Below are positions 8,751 to 19,554 of a DNA stretch of 64,000 nucleotides, piece after piece. The notes beneath the pieces are model-generated. The model was given only the letters and a program-made list of their open reading frames with translations. It had not been told where the DNA came from and did not search any database. A program made the position numbers and the translations under genes. How positions within the stretch are numbered: position 1 is the stretch's first letter; the number at the start of each line of letters is the position of its first letter. The stretch spans positions 3,500,501 through 3,564,500 of the forward strand of contig NZ_CP133784.1 in NCBI RefSeq assembly GCF_034353875.1, in the 5' to 3' direction. The DNA is from Pseudomonas sp. MH9.2. Lineage in GTDB: Bacteria > Pseudomonadota > Gammaproteobacteria > Pseudomonadales > Pseudomonadaceae.

Positions 8751-8776
8751 TTATCGCGGGCAAGCGCGCTCCTACA
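8751..8776. repeat. REP-type element overlapping a TetR gene end
   Basis: The stretch has the Pseudomonas REP theme (GTAGGAGCGCGCTTGCCCGC on the minus strand). The stop codon of the tetR-family gene (8772-8774) falls inside its GTAG. Confidence 0.7.
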
Positions 8777-9413
8777 GGGGGGCGATGTGTTTCTTGGGCA
8801 GATACGGCGGTAAATACAATCCAAGGTACGCATCGAACACCCGCATGCCTTCTTCGGCCAGGCGCGGGGTGATCTGGTCGTGGAGCTGCACCGAACGGGC
8901 GTAAACCCGGTCGCCGAGTTCCATCGCCAACGCAAACACGTCGACATCGTCCGGCAGGGCAGGGAGCTGGAAGTGCCTGGCGAACAGCGCGTGCATCAGA
9001 TTGCCGAGCTCGATATCGTGCTGCCGGTCGGCCTGGGTGACTTCGGTCAGGCCGTGTTGTGCGAGGATCAGTTGGCGGGCGGCGGCATCGGCGCTGTAGA
9101 TACTTAACATCCGTTGTTCGACCAGTCGTGATAGGTCGCGCCAGCTCGTCAGCTGTTCGTGTTCTATGGGCGCTTGCAGGCAGGCGCGAAAGGCAGCGTG
9201 GACGTCTGCGGTCAAGGCTTCGAGCAGGGCCGGGACGCCGGCAAAGAAGTGATAAACCGAAGACGGTGGTATTTGCGCACGTTCGGCAACGCTGTAGATC
9301 GACAGACTGGCCACCCCTTCGGCGGCAAGCAGCGTGCGGGCGGCATCGAGAATCGAGTCGATCCGGGCCTGGCTGCGTGCGCGGGGTTTACGGGGCGCGG
9401 CGAGTCGCGTCAT
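8772..9413 (-). CDS. TetR-family transcriptional regulator
   Basis: The 213-residue protein starts MTRLAAPRKPRARSQARI. It has an N-terminal helix-turn-helix (about residues 15-60; recognition part IPPSSVYHFF) and a divergent C-terminal ligand domain. The ATG at 9413 was chosen over one at 9485 because an AGGAAA site precedes it and the extra residues look non-coding. The basic N-terminal tail is common in TetR proteins. The ligand is unknown. It lies between the ssu and spu clusters and is not co-directional with a neighbour it clearly controls. Its stop codon is inside a REP element. Confidence 0.85.
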   Translation of the reverse strand: MTRLAAPRKPRARSQARIDSILDAARTLLAAEGVASLSIYSVAERAQIPPSSVYHFFAGVPALLEALTADVHAAFRACLQAPIEHEQLTSWRDLSRLVEQRMLSIYSADAAARQLILAQHGLTEVTQADRQHDIELGNLMHALFARHFQLPALPDDVDVFALAMELGDRVYARSVQLHDQITPRLAEEGMRVFDAYLGLYLPPYLPKKHIAPL

Positions 9414-9469
9414 GGGTGATTTCCTGTTTTGGGCAGTGGGCATTGTACGGGTTGCAGTGCAGCGGCCAC

Positions 9470-9505
9470 AAAAAAACGCCGCCAACCTTGCGGCCGACGG
9501 CGTTC
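9470..9505 (-). terminator. Terminator of spuI
   Basis: The stem AACGCCG/CGGCGTT (9475-9481 with 9498-9504) has an internal GC-rich loop. On the minus strand a T run follows it, just after the spuI stop. Confidence 0.85.
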
Positions 9506-9521
9506 TTTTTATTGCACAGCG

Positions 9522-10898
9522 TTAGACGGTGTGCAGGTACCAGTTGTATTCGAGGTCGGAGATGGAGTGTTCGAACTCTTCCAGCTCACTTTCCTTACAG
9601 GCGACGAAGATATCGATGTATTTCGGGTCGATATAGCGCGCCATGATTTCACTGTCGTCCAGCTCGCGCAGGGCATCACGCAAGTTGTTGGGCAGGCTTT
9701 GTTCGTTCTGCTCGTAGGAGTTGCCTTCTACGGGGGCGCCTGGCTCGATCTTGTTGGTCAAGCCGTGGTGCACGCCCGCCAGCACAGAGGCCAGCAGCAA
9801 GTACGGGTTGGCATCGGCACCGGCTACGCGGTGTTCGATACGCACGGCATCGGGAGCGTCGGTCGGAACGCGCAACGCGACCGTCCGGTTGTCCAGGCCC
9901 CAGCACGGCGAGTTCGGCACGTAGAACTGTGCGCCGAAACGACGATAGGAGTTAACGTTCGGGCACAAGAACGCCATTGATGCCGGTAGGGTCTCGAGCA
10001 CACCGCCGATCGCGTGACGTAATGCGGCGTTCTGCTCGGGATCCTCACTGGTGAAGATGTTTTTACCATCGCGATCAAGGATCGAGATGTGGACGTGAAG
10101 ACCGTTACCCGCCTGACCCGGATAGGGTTTGGCCATAAAGGTCGAATCCATTTCGTGGTCGTAAGCGATGTTCTTGATCAGGCGCTTGAGCAGTACCGCG
10201 TAGTCGCATGCCTTGATCGGGTCGGCAACGTGGTGCAGGTTCACTTCGAACTGCGCCGGGGCACTTTCCTTGACGATGGCGTCAGCCGGGATGCCTTGTT
10301 CCTTGGCACCTTCCAGAACGTCCTGGAGGCAGTCGACGTATTCGTCCAGGTCATCGATCAGGTAAACCTGAGTCGAGTGAGGGCGTTTGCCGGAAATCGG
10401 CGAGCGCGGAGGTTGTGGGCGACCGTTCACGTTCTCCTGATCGATCAGGTAGAACTCAAGTTCGAATGCGGCGCAGATAGTCAGGCCCATTTCGTCGAAC
10501 TTGCTGACGACCTGACGCAGTACTTCGCGGGGGTCGGCAAAGAAGGGTTCGCCTTCGATTTCGTGCATGGTCATCAGCAGTTGCGCGGTTGGGCGCTTTT
10601 GCCACGGCTCATTGCACAGGGTGCCCGGGATCGGATAACAGATTCGGTCAGCATCACCGATATCCAGACCCAGACCGGTGCTTTCCACCGTTGAGCCATT
10701 GATATCCAAGGCAAATAAAGAGGCAGGCAAGTTAATGCCTTTCTCGTAAACCTTATGGAGGCTGGTGCGTTCTATGCGCTTACCACGCACCACACCATTC
10801 ATATCTGCAATCAGAAGGTCAACGTACAGAACCTCAGGATGTTCCTTAAGGAACGCGTTCGCTTCGTTAAGCTGAACGGCACGCGGGGGTACCGACAT
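9522..10898 (-). CDS. spuI: Glutamine-synthetase-like gamma-glutamylpolyamine synthetase SpuI
   Basis: This 458-residue member of the glutamine synthetase superfamily probably ligates glutamate to a polyamine. Visible motifs are the N-terminal beta-grasp start, FMAKPYPGQAGNGLHVHIS, NVNSYRRFG and NRTVALRVP with downstream EHRVAGADANPYL. It is divergent from spuA. This matches the P. aeruginosa layout where spuI (PA0296 from memory) sits beside spuABCDEFGH. The paralog SpuB lies at 11992. Which polyamine each prefers cannot be told from sequence. Confidence 0.88.
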   Translation of the reverse strand: MSVPPRAVQLNEANAFLKEHPEVLYVDLLIADMNGVVRGKRIERTSLHKVYEKGINLPASLFALDINGSTVESTGLGLDIGDADRICYPIPGTLCNEPWQKRPTAQLLMTMHEIEGEPFFADPREVLRQVVSKFDEMGLTICAAFELEFYLIDQENVNGRPQPPRSPISGKRPHSTQVYLIDDLDEYVDCLQDVLEGAKEQGIPADAIVKESAPAQFEVNLHHVADPIKACDYAVLLKRLIKNIAYDHEMDSTFMAKPYPGQAGNGLHVHISILDRDGKNIFTSEDPEQNAALRHAIGGVLETLPASMAFLCPNVNSYRRFGAQFYVPNSPCWGLDNRTVALRVPTDAPDAVRIEHRVAGADANPYLLLASVLAGVHHGLTNKIEPGAPVEGNSYEQNEQSLPNNLRDALRELDDSEIMARYIDPKYIDIFVACKESELEEFEHSISDLEYNWYLHTV

Positions 10899-11176
10899 GA
10901 TGCAACACCTTTGTTGTTAAAAATATCAATCATCGAGCTTCGTGGGATTCAGTCAATCCGAAAGCCATCATGAAGTCAATAGAGCTCTTTTTTGCACTCA
11001 AAAAGCGCTCAGAGGCCGTTTTTGCCGCAAATTAGGGCAAGTATTGCGTTTTGACAGCCTTGGAATCTGCGGGCTTGAGCGGGCTGTGTTCTATTTTTTA
11101 CGGGGGTGTTGTGAAAAAAAATGAACAAGGCTAAGCTCGATTGCAACCCATAACAGCAATAATACTCGGGGGTTCC
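10899..11176. promoter_or_regulatory. Divergent spuI / spuA promoter region
   Basis: These 278 bases separate the divergent genes and have no credible gene. A TTGACA hexamer occurs at 11051-11056 on the spuA strand, but no convincing -10 follows at the normal distance. No assured operator was found. Confidence 0.5.
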
Positions 11177-11953
11177 ATGTCTCGCCTGCCGTTAATCGGC
11201 GTGACCGCCTGCACCAAGCAGATCGGTCTGCACAGTTATCACATCAGTGGCGACAAGTACGTCCGCGCAGTCGCAATCGCTGCCAAGGGCTTGCCGCTGA
11301 TATTGCCGTCACTGGCTGAATTATTTAACACGGCCCAGATACTCGCCAGCGTCGATGGACTCCTGTTCACCGGCTCGCCCTCCAATGTCGACCCCTCCTA
11401 TTACGACGGTCCAGCCAGCGCGCCGGGCACCGCTCATGATCCTGATCGTGACCGCACTACTCTACCCCTGATTCGTGCTGCTGTGGCGGCGGGCGTACCG
11501 GTGTTGGGAATTTGCCGGGGGTTTCAGGAGATGAACGTGGCCTTCGGTGGCAGCCTGCATCAGCGTGTTCATGAAGTTGGAACATTCATGGACCACCGTG
11601 AACAGGATAACGAGCCGCTCGAAGTCCAGTACGGGCCAAGCCATATCCTGCATATCCAGCCGGGCGGCGTGCTCGCGGGCCTTGGCCTGCCAAGCGACAT
11701 TCAAGTCAATTCGATTCATGGTCAGGGCGTTGAGCGTCTGGCGCCGGGCTTGCGCGTCGAGGCTCTGGCGCCTGACGGGTTGATCGAGGCGGTCTCGGTC
11801 GCGGCAGGCTCGGGTTTTGCTTTAGGTGTGCAATGGCACCCCGAGTGGCAAGTGACCTCGAATCCGCATTATCTTGCGATTTTCCAGGCATTTGGCGATG
11901 CCTGTAGAAAGCGGGCAATACAACGCGACGCAGCCGCGTCAGAAAGTGCCTGA
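11177..11953 (+). CDS. spuA: Gamma-glutamyl-GABA hydrolase-type amidotransferase SpuA
   Basis: This 258-residue class I glutamine amidotransferase domain (peptidase C26, PuuD-like) probably frees GABA from gamma-glutamyl-GABA in polyamine breakdown. The nucleophile is Cys113 in GICRGFQEMN, and the His221/Glu223 pair is in VQWHPEW. The ATG at 11177 has a CGGGGG site. A TTG at 11141 would add 12 residues without a clear ribosome site. It is followed by spuB after 38 bases. Confidence 0.9.
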   Translation: MSRLPLIGVTACTKQIGLHSYHISGDKYVRAVAIAAKGLPLILPSLAELFNTAQILASVDGLLFTGSPSNVDPSYYDGPASAPGTAHDPDRDRTTLPLIRAAVAAGVPVLGICRGFQEMNVAFGGSLHQRVHEVGTFMDHREQDNEPLEVQYGPSHILHIQPGGVLAGLGLPSDIQVNSIHGQGVERLAPGLRVEALAPDGLIEAVSVAAGSGFALGVQWHPEWQVTSNPHYLAIFQAFGDACRKRAIQRDAAASESA

Positions 11954-11991
11954 CCCCTTCGGGGCCAAGGTGTCTACCTCCTGAGGTATTT

Positions 11992-13350
11992 ATGAGTACC
12001 AATCTCGACCAGCTCACCGATTGGTTGAAAGAGCACAAGATCACTGAGGTCGAATGCATGATTGCCGACCTCACTGGGATTACTCGCGGGAAGATCTCAC
12101 CGACCAATAAGTTCATCGCCGAAAAAGGCATGCGCTTGCCCGAGAGTGTGTTGCTGCAAACGGTCACCGGCGATTATGTCGAAGATGACATCTATTACGA
12201 ACTGCTGGACCCGGCGGACATCGACATGATCTGCCGCCCGGACCAGAACGCGGTGTTCCTGGTGCCATGGGCCATCGAACCGACGGCTCAGGTGATTCAC
12301 GACACCTACGACAAGCAAGGCAACCCGATCGAGCTGTCGCCGCGCAACGTATTGAAGAAAGTCCTGAAACTCTATACCGACAAGGGCTGGCAGCCGATTG
12401 TGGCCCCGGAAATGGAGTTTTACCTGACCAAGCGTTGCGAAGACCCGGACTTCCCGTTGCAGCCGCCGATTGGTCGCTCCGGTCGCCCGGAAACCGGTCG
12501 TCAATCGTTCTCTATAGAAGCTGCCAACGAATTCGACCCGTTGTTCGAGGATGTTTACGACTGGTGCGAACTGCAGAATCTGGACCTGGACACACTGATC
12601 CACGAAGACGGCACGGCGCAGATGGAAATCAACTTCCGTCACGGTGATGCGTTGTCGCTGGCCGACCAGATTCTGGTGTTCAAGCGGACCATGCGTGAAG
12701 CCGCGCTGAAGCACGACGTGGCGGCAACCTTCATGGCCAAGCCGATGACCGGCGAACCAGGCAGCGCCATGCACTTGCACCAGAGCGTGATCGATATCGC
12801 CACCGGCAAAAACATCTTCTCCAACGAAGACGGTTCGATGAGTGAGTTGTTCCTGTGCCACATCGGTGGCCTGCAAAAATTCATCCCCGAGCTGTTGCCG
12901 TTGTTCGCGCCGAACGTCAATTCGTTCCGCCGCTTCCTGCCTGATACTTCGGCACCGGTGAACGTGGAGTGGGGTGAAGAGAACCGGACCGTGGGCCTTC
13001 GGGTGCCAGATGCGGGTCCGCAAAACCGTCGGGTGGAAAACCGCCTGCCGGGTGCCGACGCCAACCCGTATCTGGCCATCGCGGCGAGCCTGCTGTGCGG
13101 CTACATCGGGATGGTCGAAGCAATCAATCCGAGTGCGCCGGTCGTGGGGCGTGGTTATGAACGACGCAATCTGCGTCTGCCGTTGACCATCGAAGACGCG
13201 CTGGAGCGAATGGAAAACAGCAAGACAATCGAAAAATACCTCGGTAAGAAATTCATTGTCGGTTACGTCGCGGTCAAGCGTGCCGAGCATGAGAATTTCA
13301 AGCGCGTGATCAGCTCTTGGGAACGTGAGTTCCTGCTGTTCGCGGTCTGA
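11992..13350 (+). CDS. spuB: Gamma-glutamylputrescine synthetase SpuB
   Basis: This 452-residue glutamine-synthetase-family enzyme makes gamma-glutamylputrescine, the first step of the glutamylated polyamine pathway. Motifs include the metal-site segment PEMEFYL, ATFMAKPMTGEPGSAMHLHQS, NVNSFRRFLPDT and VENRLPGADANPYL. It differs from SpuI (9522) in the central loops. The ATG follows a CTGAGG site. It sits between spuA and spuC in the same direction, so the operon order equals that of P. aeruginosa. Confidence 0.92.
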   Translation: MSTNLDQLTDWLKEHKITEVECMIADLTGITRGKISPTNKFIAEKGMRLPESVLLQTVTGDYVEDDIYYELLDPADIDMICRPDQNAVFLVPWAIEPTAQVIHDTYDKQGNPIELSPRNVLKKVLKLYTDKGWQPIVAPEMEFYLTKRCEDPDFPLQPPIGRSGRPETGRQSFSIEAANEFDPLFEDVYDWCELQNLDLDTLIHEDGTAQMEINFRHGDALSLADQILVFKRTMREAALKHDVAATFMAKPMTGEPGSAMHLHQSVIDIATGKNIFSNEDGSMSELFLCHIGGLQKFIPELLPLFAPNVNSFRRFLPDTSAPVNVEWGEENRTVGLRVPDAGPQNRRVENRLPGADANPYLAIAASLLCGYIGMVEAINPSAPVVGRGYERRNLRLPLTIEDALERMENSKTIEKYLGKKFIVGYVAVKRAEHENFKRVISSWEREFLLFAV

Positions 13351-13358
13351 TTATGATG

Positions 13359-13382
13359 GGCGCGGCTATGGTCGGCCGCGCC
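13359..13382 (+). other. GC-rich hairpin between spuB and spuC
   Basis: The arms GGCGCGGC and GCCGCGCC enclose an 8-base loop. There is no T run, so it is more likely an mRNA processing or stability hairpin than a terminator. Confidence 0.55.
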
Positions 13383-13405
13383 ACTTTGAATACGGAGAGA
13401 GCGGC

Positions 13406-14770
13406 ATGAGTAATAACAATCCACAAACGCGCGTCTGGCAGGCCTTGAGCAATGATCACCATCTGGCGCCGTTCAGCGACTTCAAACAATTGAAAGAAAA
13501 AGGCCCGCGCATCATCACTCGCGCCAAGGGCGTTTATCTGTGGGACAGCGAAGGCAACAAGATTCTCGACGGCATGGCCGGTCTCTGGTGCGTGGCCATC
13601 GGTTACGGCCGTGACGAACTGGCCGATGCCGCCAGCAAGCAAATGCGCGAGCTGCCGTATTACAACTTGTTCTTCCAGACCGCTCACCCGCCGGTCCTGG
13701 AGTTGGCCAAAGTCATTTCCGATATCGCGCCAGAAGGCATGAACCATGTGTTCTTCACCGGTTCGGGCTCTGAAGGCAACGACACCGTGTTGCGCATGGT
13801 GCGTCACTACTGGTCGATCAAAGGCCAGCCGAAGAAGAAAATAATCATCAGCCGAATCAACGGCTATCACGGTTCGACCGTTGCTGGCGCCAGCTTGGGT
13901 GGCATGGTTGGCATGCATGAACAGGGCGACTTGCCGATCCCCGGTATCGTCCACATCGCACAGCCGTATTGGTTCGGCGAAGGCGGCGACATGAGCCCGG
14001 ATGAATTCGGGGTATGGGCTGCCGAGCAACTGGAGAAGAAAATTCTCGAGTTGGGCGTCGACAACGTGGGCGCCTTTATTGCCGAGCCGATCCAGGGCGC
14101 GGGCGGTGTGATCGTTCCACCCGACACCTACTGGCCGAAGATCAAAGAGATCCTCGCCAAGTACGACATCCTGTTTATCGCTGATGAAGTGATCTGCGGG
14201 TTTGGTCGCACCGGCGAATGGTTCGGCAGCGATTTCTACGGCCTGAAACCGGACATGATGACCATCGCCAAAGGCCTGACCTCGGGTTACATCCCGATGG
14301 GTGGCCTGATCGTGCGCGATGAAGTGGTCGACGTGCTTAACGAAGGCGGCGATTTCAACCACGGATTCACTTACTCCGGTCACCCAGTTGCCGCTGCGGT
14401 GGCCCTGGAAAACATCCGTATTTTGCGCGATGAAAAAATTATCGAGCACGTCCGGGAAGAAACGGCACCCTATTTGCAAAAGCGTTTACGTGAGCTGAAT
14501 GATCACCCATTGGTAGGTGAAGTTCGGGGCGTAGGGCTGCTGGGTGCAATCGAGCTGGTGAAAGATAAATCCACTCGTGAGCGTTATACCGGCAAGGGCG
14601 TCGGGATGATTTGCCGACAGTTCTGCTTCGATAACGGCCTGATCATGCGCGCCGTGGGCGACACCATGATCATTGCGCCGCCGCTGGTGATCAGTTTTGC
14701 TGAGATTGATGAGCTGGTGACCAAGGCTCGTACGTGCCTGGACCTGACCTTACGTGCCATACAAGGCTAA
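13406..14770 (+). CDS. spuC: Polyamine:pyruvate aminotransferase SpuC
   Basis: This 454-residue class III PLP aminotransferase moves an amino group from putrescine (or related diamines) to pyruvate. The PLP lysine is Lys289 in TIAKGLTSGY, and the upstream cofactor segment is FIADEVICGFGRTG. The ATG at 13406 has a CGGAGAG site and replaces a longer reading from 13325 that would overlap spuB. A 223-base gap with two hairpins separates it from spuD. Confidence 0.92.
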   Translation: MSNNNPQTRVWQALSNDHHLAPFSDFKQLKEKGPRIITRAKGVYLWDSEGNKILDGMAGLWCVAIGYGRDELADAASKQMRELPYYNLFFQTAHPPVLELAKVISDIAPEGMNHVFFTGSGSEGNDTVLRMVRHYWSIKGQPKKKIIISRINGYHGSTVAGASLGGMVGMHEQGDLPIPGIVHIAQPYWFGEGGDMSPDEFGVWAAEQLEKKILELGVDNVGAFIAEPIQGAGGVIVPPDTYWPKIKEILAKYDILFIADEVICGFGRTGEWFGSDFYGLKPDMMTIAKGLTSGYIPMGGLIVRDEVVDVLNEGGDFNHGFTYSGHPVAAAVALENIRILRDEKIIEHVREETAPYLQKRLRELNDHPLVGEVRGVGLLGAIELVKDKSTRERYTGKGVGMICRQFCFDNGLIMRAVGDTMIIAPPLVISFAEIDELVTKARTCLDLTLRAIQG

Positions 14771-14804
14771 GTGCTGGGATCAGGTGGAAAAGTGCTTGAT
14801 TGAG

Positions 14805-14843
14805 GTGAGTGAAACCGTAGCAAGTTCAACGATTTTCACTCAC
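14805..14843 (+). other. Inverted repeat downstream of spuC
   Basis: Perfect 10-base arms (GTGAGTGAAA and TTTCACTCAC) enclose 19 bases. A second hairpin with arms GGCGGGC/GCCCGCC lies at 14889-14917. Neither has a clean T run. They could act as attenuator or processing sites between the catabolic and transport parts of the spu cluster. Confidence 0.55.
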
Positions 14844-14993
14844 TTTAAACAGGGCTGGTTTTTGATGTATGCAGTGGACAGGTATTAAGGCGGGCCATGT
14901 GGTCTTGAAAGCCCGCCCGGAATCTTGCCAGACTCATGGCGGATTCAGTTGCCGCTACCCAACGGTTAGTGTTCAAACAACGGAGCTGTACGC

Positions 14994-16094
14994 ATGAAGA
15001 TATTTGGCAAGACCCTCCTCGCCTTGTCCCTTATGGGCGTAGTGGCCGCTGCTGCTCAGGCCGATGACAAAGTTCTGCACGTCTATAACTGGTCCGACTA
15101 CATCGCACCGGATACCGTCGCGAAATTTGAAAAAGAGTCGGGCATCAAGGTCGTTTACGACGTCTTTGACAGTAACGAAACCCTCGAAGCCAAGTTGTTG
15201 GCCGGCAAGTCCGGTTACGACATTGTGGTGCCGTCCAACAACTTCCTGGCCAAGCAAATCAAAGCCGGCGTTTATCAGGAACTGGACCGCTCCAAGCTGC
15301 CTAACTGGAAAAACCTGAACGAGAATCTGCTCAAAACCGTGGGCGCAGCCAGCGACCCAGGTAACAAGCATGCCTTCCCGTACATGTGGGGTTCGATCGG
15401 CATTGGTTACAACGCCGAAAAAGTTAAAGCAGCCTTGGGCGCTGATGCGCCGGTCAATTCCTGGGACTTGCTGTTCAAGCCAGAGAACGCAGCCAAGCTG
15501 AAGGGCTGTGGCGTCAGCTTCCTCGACTCGCCAACCGAGATGATTCCGGTGGCCCTGCATTACTTAGGTTATCCAACCGACACCAAGGACAAAAAGCAGC
15601 TGAAAGAAGCTGAAGACTTGTTCCTGAAAATCCGCCCATCGATCACCTATTTCCACTCTTCCAAGTACATCGGTGACTTGGCCAACGGCAACATCTGTGT
15701 GGCGGTCGGTTACTCGGGTGACGTTTACCAGGCCAAAGCCCGTGCTGAAGAAGCCGGTGGCAAGGTCAAGGTCAGCTACAGCATTCCTAAGGAAGGGGCC
15801 GGTAGCTTCTACGACATGGTTGCGATTCCCAAGGATGCCGAGAACGTCGAAGGTGCTTACAAATTCATGACCTTCCTGCAGAAACCGGAAATCATGGCTG
15901 AAATCACCAACAGCGTGCACTTCCCTAACGGCAACGCCGCAGCAACACCGTTGGTCAACGAAGATATCCGTACCGACCCAGGCGTTTATCCGTCGACCGA
16001 AGTGCAGGCAAAACTGTACGCCATCAGCGATTTGGATGCCGCAACACAGCGACTTCTGACGCGCAGCTGGACCAAGATCAAATCGGGCAAGTAA
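14994..16094 (+). CDS. spuD: Polyamine ABC transporter binding protein SpuD
   Basis: This 366-residue periplasmic protein has a signal peptide ending AAAQA-DDK and the PotF-like segment [23 protein letters not shown]. It ends in SWTKIKSGK, like its paralog SpuE. SpuD of P. aeruginosa prefers putrescine. A CGGAG site precedes the ATG, and the A-rich CAAACAACGG just before it resembles an Hfq/Crc target, which would fit catabolite control (inference). Confidence 0.9.
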   Translation: MKIFGKTLLALSLMGVVAAAAQADDKVLHVYNWSDYIAPDTVAKFEKESGIKVVYDVFDSNETLEAKLLAGKSGYDIVVPSNNFLAKQIKAGVYQELDRSKLPNWKNLNENLLKTVGAASDPGNKHAFPYMWGSIGIGYNAEKVKAALGADAPVNSWDLLFKPENAAKLKGCGVSFLDSPTEMIPVALHYLGYPTDTKDKKQLKEAEDLFLKIRPSITYFHSSKYIGDLANGNICVAVGYSGDVYQAKARAEEAGGKVKVSYSIPKEGAGSFYDMVAIPKDAENVEGAYKFMTFLQKPEIMAEITNSVHFPNGNAAATPLVNEDIRTDPGVYPSTEVQAKLYAISDLDAATQRLLTRSWTKIKSGK

Positions 16095-16126
16095 TGCTCG
16101 TGTAAGACCAGCGTGGATCACTTGCA

Positions 16127-16200
16127 GGGGCTGATGTGTTGGCGAAGAACGCAACGCGGTGTGATGGATACGCCGCCTTCGCCAATACATGGGTTCTTGC
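16127..16200. repeat. Degenerate REP-like element between spuD and spuE
   Basis: The stretch carries GCGAAGAACGCAACGCGGTG and CGCCGCCTTCGCC, resembling degraded REP/REPIN copies elsewhere in the window. It helps fill an unusually long 246-base gap inside the transporter operon. Confidence 0.45.
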
Positions 16201-16325
16201 AGGGGATCGCACCCATGCTATTGAAGTGTTTTTGGCTGGATGGGTTTATCGAAGGTCAGTTACGCGCCGATTTTGTTGTTCGGCAGGTACCGTGCTGTCT
16301 GACACGGGCAAAAGGCCCGCAATAG

Positions 16326-17435
<1,110 letters not shown>

Positions 17436-17494
17436 GAAAAATCCAGGCCCGGCTGTACTGGTCGGGCTGCAAATTTTGTTGGGAGTTTCACCAA

Positions 17495-18637
17495 ATGGCA
17501 GTTGCCTCCGGCGCCTATAAGAAAGCCCTCGAAGGTGGTCAGCAACCTAAACAGGTGCTGGTCAAAATCGACCGGGTCACGAAGAAGTTCGACGAGACGA
17601 TTGCCGTGGACGACGTGTCCCTGCAAATCAATAAAGGCGAGATTTTTGCCTTGCTCGGCGGCTCTGGTTCAGGAAAGTCCACGCTTCTGCGCATGCTCGC
17701 AGGCTTTGAGCGGCCGACCGAGGGGCGTATCTACCTTGATGGCGTGGACATCACCGATATGCCGCCTTACGAGCGGCCGATCAACATGATGTTCCAGTCC
17801 TACGCGCTGTTCCCGCATATGACCGTCGCGCAGAACATCGCCTTCGGTTTAAAGCAGGACAAGATTTCCGCTCAGGAGATCGATGCCCGCGTGGCTGAGA
17901 TGCTCAAGCTGGTGCAGATGAGCCAGTACGCCAAGCGCAAGCCGCATCAGTTGTCCGGCGGTCAGCGCCAGCGTGTGGCCCTGGCGCGCTCGCTGGCGAA
18001 AAAGCCGAAGCTGTTGCTGCTCGACGAACCCATGGGTGCGCTGGACAAAAAACTGCGCTCGCAAATGCAGCTGGAATTGGTCGAGATCATCGAGCGCGTT
18101 GGCGTGACCTGCATCATGGTGACCCACGATCAGGAAGAGGCCATGACCATGGCCCAGCGCATCGCAATTATGCACCTGGGCTGGATCGCACAGATTGGCA
18201 GCCCGATTGATATTTATGAAACCCCGACCAGCCGGCTGGTCTGCGAATTCATCGGCAACGTCAACCTGTTCGAAGGCGAAGTCGTCGATGACGCCGAAGG
18301 TCACGCGCTGATCGCAAGCCCGGAACTGGAACGCAATATCTTCGTCGGCCACGGTATTAGTACGTCGGTTGAAGACAAGCACATTACCTATGCGATTCGT
18401 CCGGAAAAGCTTTTGGTTACCACGATGATGCCAAGCTGCGAGTACAACTGGTCGCGCGGCAAAGTACACGACATCGCTTACCTGGGGGGCCACTCGGTGT
18501 TTTATGTCGAGTTGCCGTGCGGCAAGATGGTCCAGTCGTTCGTTGCCAACGCTGAACGCCGTGGTGCACGTCCGACCTGGGACGATGAAGTCTACGTATG
18601 GTGGGAAGACGACAGCGGCGTGGTATTACGCTCATGA
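17495..18637 (+). CDS. spuF: Polyamine ABC transporter ATPase SpuF
   Basis: This 380-residue PotG/PotA-type ATPase has Walker A GGSGSGKST, signature LSGGQRQRVALARSL, Walker B LLLLDEPMGALD and a C-terminal TOBE regulatory domain (about residues 280-375). It powers uptake through SpuG/SpuH. A weak hairpin (17449-17469) lies between spuE and this gene. The last codons overlap spuG by 4 bases. Confidence 0.93.
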   Translation: MAVASGAYKKALEGGQQPKQVLVKIDRVTKKFDETIAVDDVSLQINKGEIFALLGGSGSGKSTLLRMLAGFERPTEGRIYLDGVDITDMPPYERPINMMFQSYALFPHMTVAQNIAFGLKQDKISAQEIDARVAEMLKLVQMSQYAKRKPHQLSGGQRQRVALARSLAKKPKLLLLDEPMGALDKKLRSQMQLELVEIIERVGVTCIMVTHDQEEAMTMAQRIAIMHLGWIAQIGSPIDIYETPTSRLVCEFIGNVNLFEGEVVDDAEGHALIASPELERNIFVGHGISTSVEDKHITYAIRPEKLLVTTMMPSCEYNWSRGKVHDIAYLGGHSVFYVELPCGKMVQSFVANAERRGARPTWDDEVYVWWEDDSGVVLRS

Positions 18638-19554
18638 AAATGCGAAAAATAACACGCACGCTCAGCCGAATAATTCCCGGTGGCCGGCAGTTGGTCATCG
18701 GGGTCCCTTTCCTCTGGATGTTCCTGTTCTTCATGCTGCCGTTCATCATCGTGCTGAAAATCAGCTTCGCTGAGGCAGACGTTGCGATTCCGCCGTACAC
18801 CGAAATTTTCAACGTTATCGAACAGAAACTGCAGCTGATTCTCAACCTCGGCAATTACGCGATGCTCGGCGATGATGAGCTGTACATCGCTGCTTACCTG
18901 GGCTCGCTGAAGATGGCGTTTTTCAGCACGCTGCTGTGCTTGCTGATCGGCTATCCCATGGCCTACGGCATCGCCACGGCGCGCAAAGAAAGCCAGACGG
19001 TCTTGCTGCTATTGATCATGATGCCAACCTGGACCGCGATCCTGATTCGCGTTTACGCGTGGATGGGCATCCTTAGCAACAACGGCCTGCTCAACAGCTT
19101 CCTGATGTGGCTGGGGGTCATCAACGAGCCCTTGCAGATACTCAATACCAACCTGGCGGTCTATATCGGCGTGGTGTATTCCTACCTGCCGTTCATGATC
19201 CTGCCGCTGTACGCCAACTTGGTGAAACATGATCAAAGCCTGCTTGAAGCCGCTTCGGACCTGGGTTCGAGCACCTTCAACAGCTTCTGGAAAATCACCG
19301 TGCCGTTGTCCAAAAACGGCATTATCGCCGGCTGCATGCTGGTCTTCATTCCGGTAGTGGGCGAGTTCGTGATCCCGGAACTGCTGGGCGGTCCCGAGAC
19401 GTTGATGATTGGTAAAGTGCTGTGGCAAGAGTTCTTCAATAACCGTGACTGGCCGGTAGCGTCTGCTCTGGCGGTGGTGATGCTGGCGATCCTGATCGTG
19501 CCGATCATCCTCTTCAACCGTAGCCAGGCCAAAGAACTGGAGGCTAAAGCATGA
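18634..19554 (+). CDS. spuG: Polyamine ABC transporter permease SpuG
   Basis: This 306-residue PotH-type permease has six hydrophobic segments and the ATPase-docking loop EAASDLGSSTFNSFWKITVPLSKNGI. The ATG at 18634 overlaps the spuF stop in ATGA; an upstream in-frame start at 18598 would overlap spuF by 40 bases. A second ATG at 18640 is possible. The end overlaps spuH by 4 bases. Confidence 0.92.
   Translation: MKMRKITRTLSRIIPGGRQLVIGVPFLWMFLFFMLPFIIVLKISFAEADVAIPPYTEIFNVIEQKLQLILNLGNYAMLGDDELYIAAYLGSLKMAFFSTLLCLLIGYPMAYGIATARKESQTVLLLLIMMPTWTAILIRVYAWMGILSNNGLLNSFLMWLGVINEPLQILNTNLAVYIGVVYSYLPFMILPLYANLVKHDQSLLEAASDLGSSTFNSFWKITVPLSKNGIIAGCMLVFIPVVGEFVIPELLGGPETLMIGKVLWQEFFNNRDWPVASALAVVMLAILIVPIILFNRSQAKELEAKA

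Noticed and set aside
12097..14479. Long antisense frames over spuB and spuC
   Set aside because: They mirror two well-supported enzymes and have no recognisable motifs.
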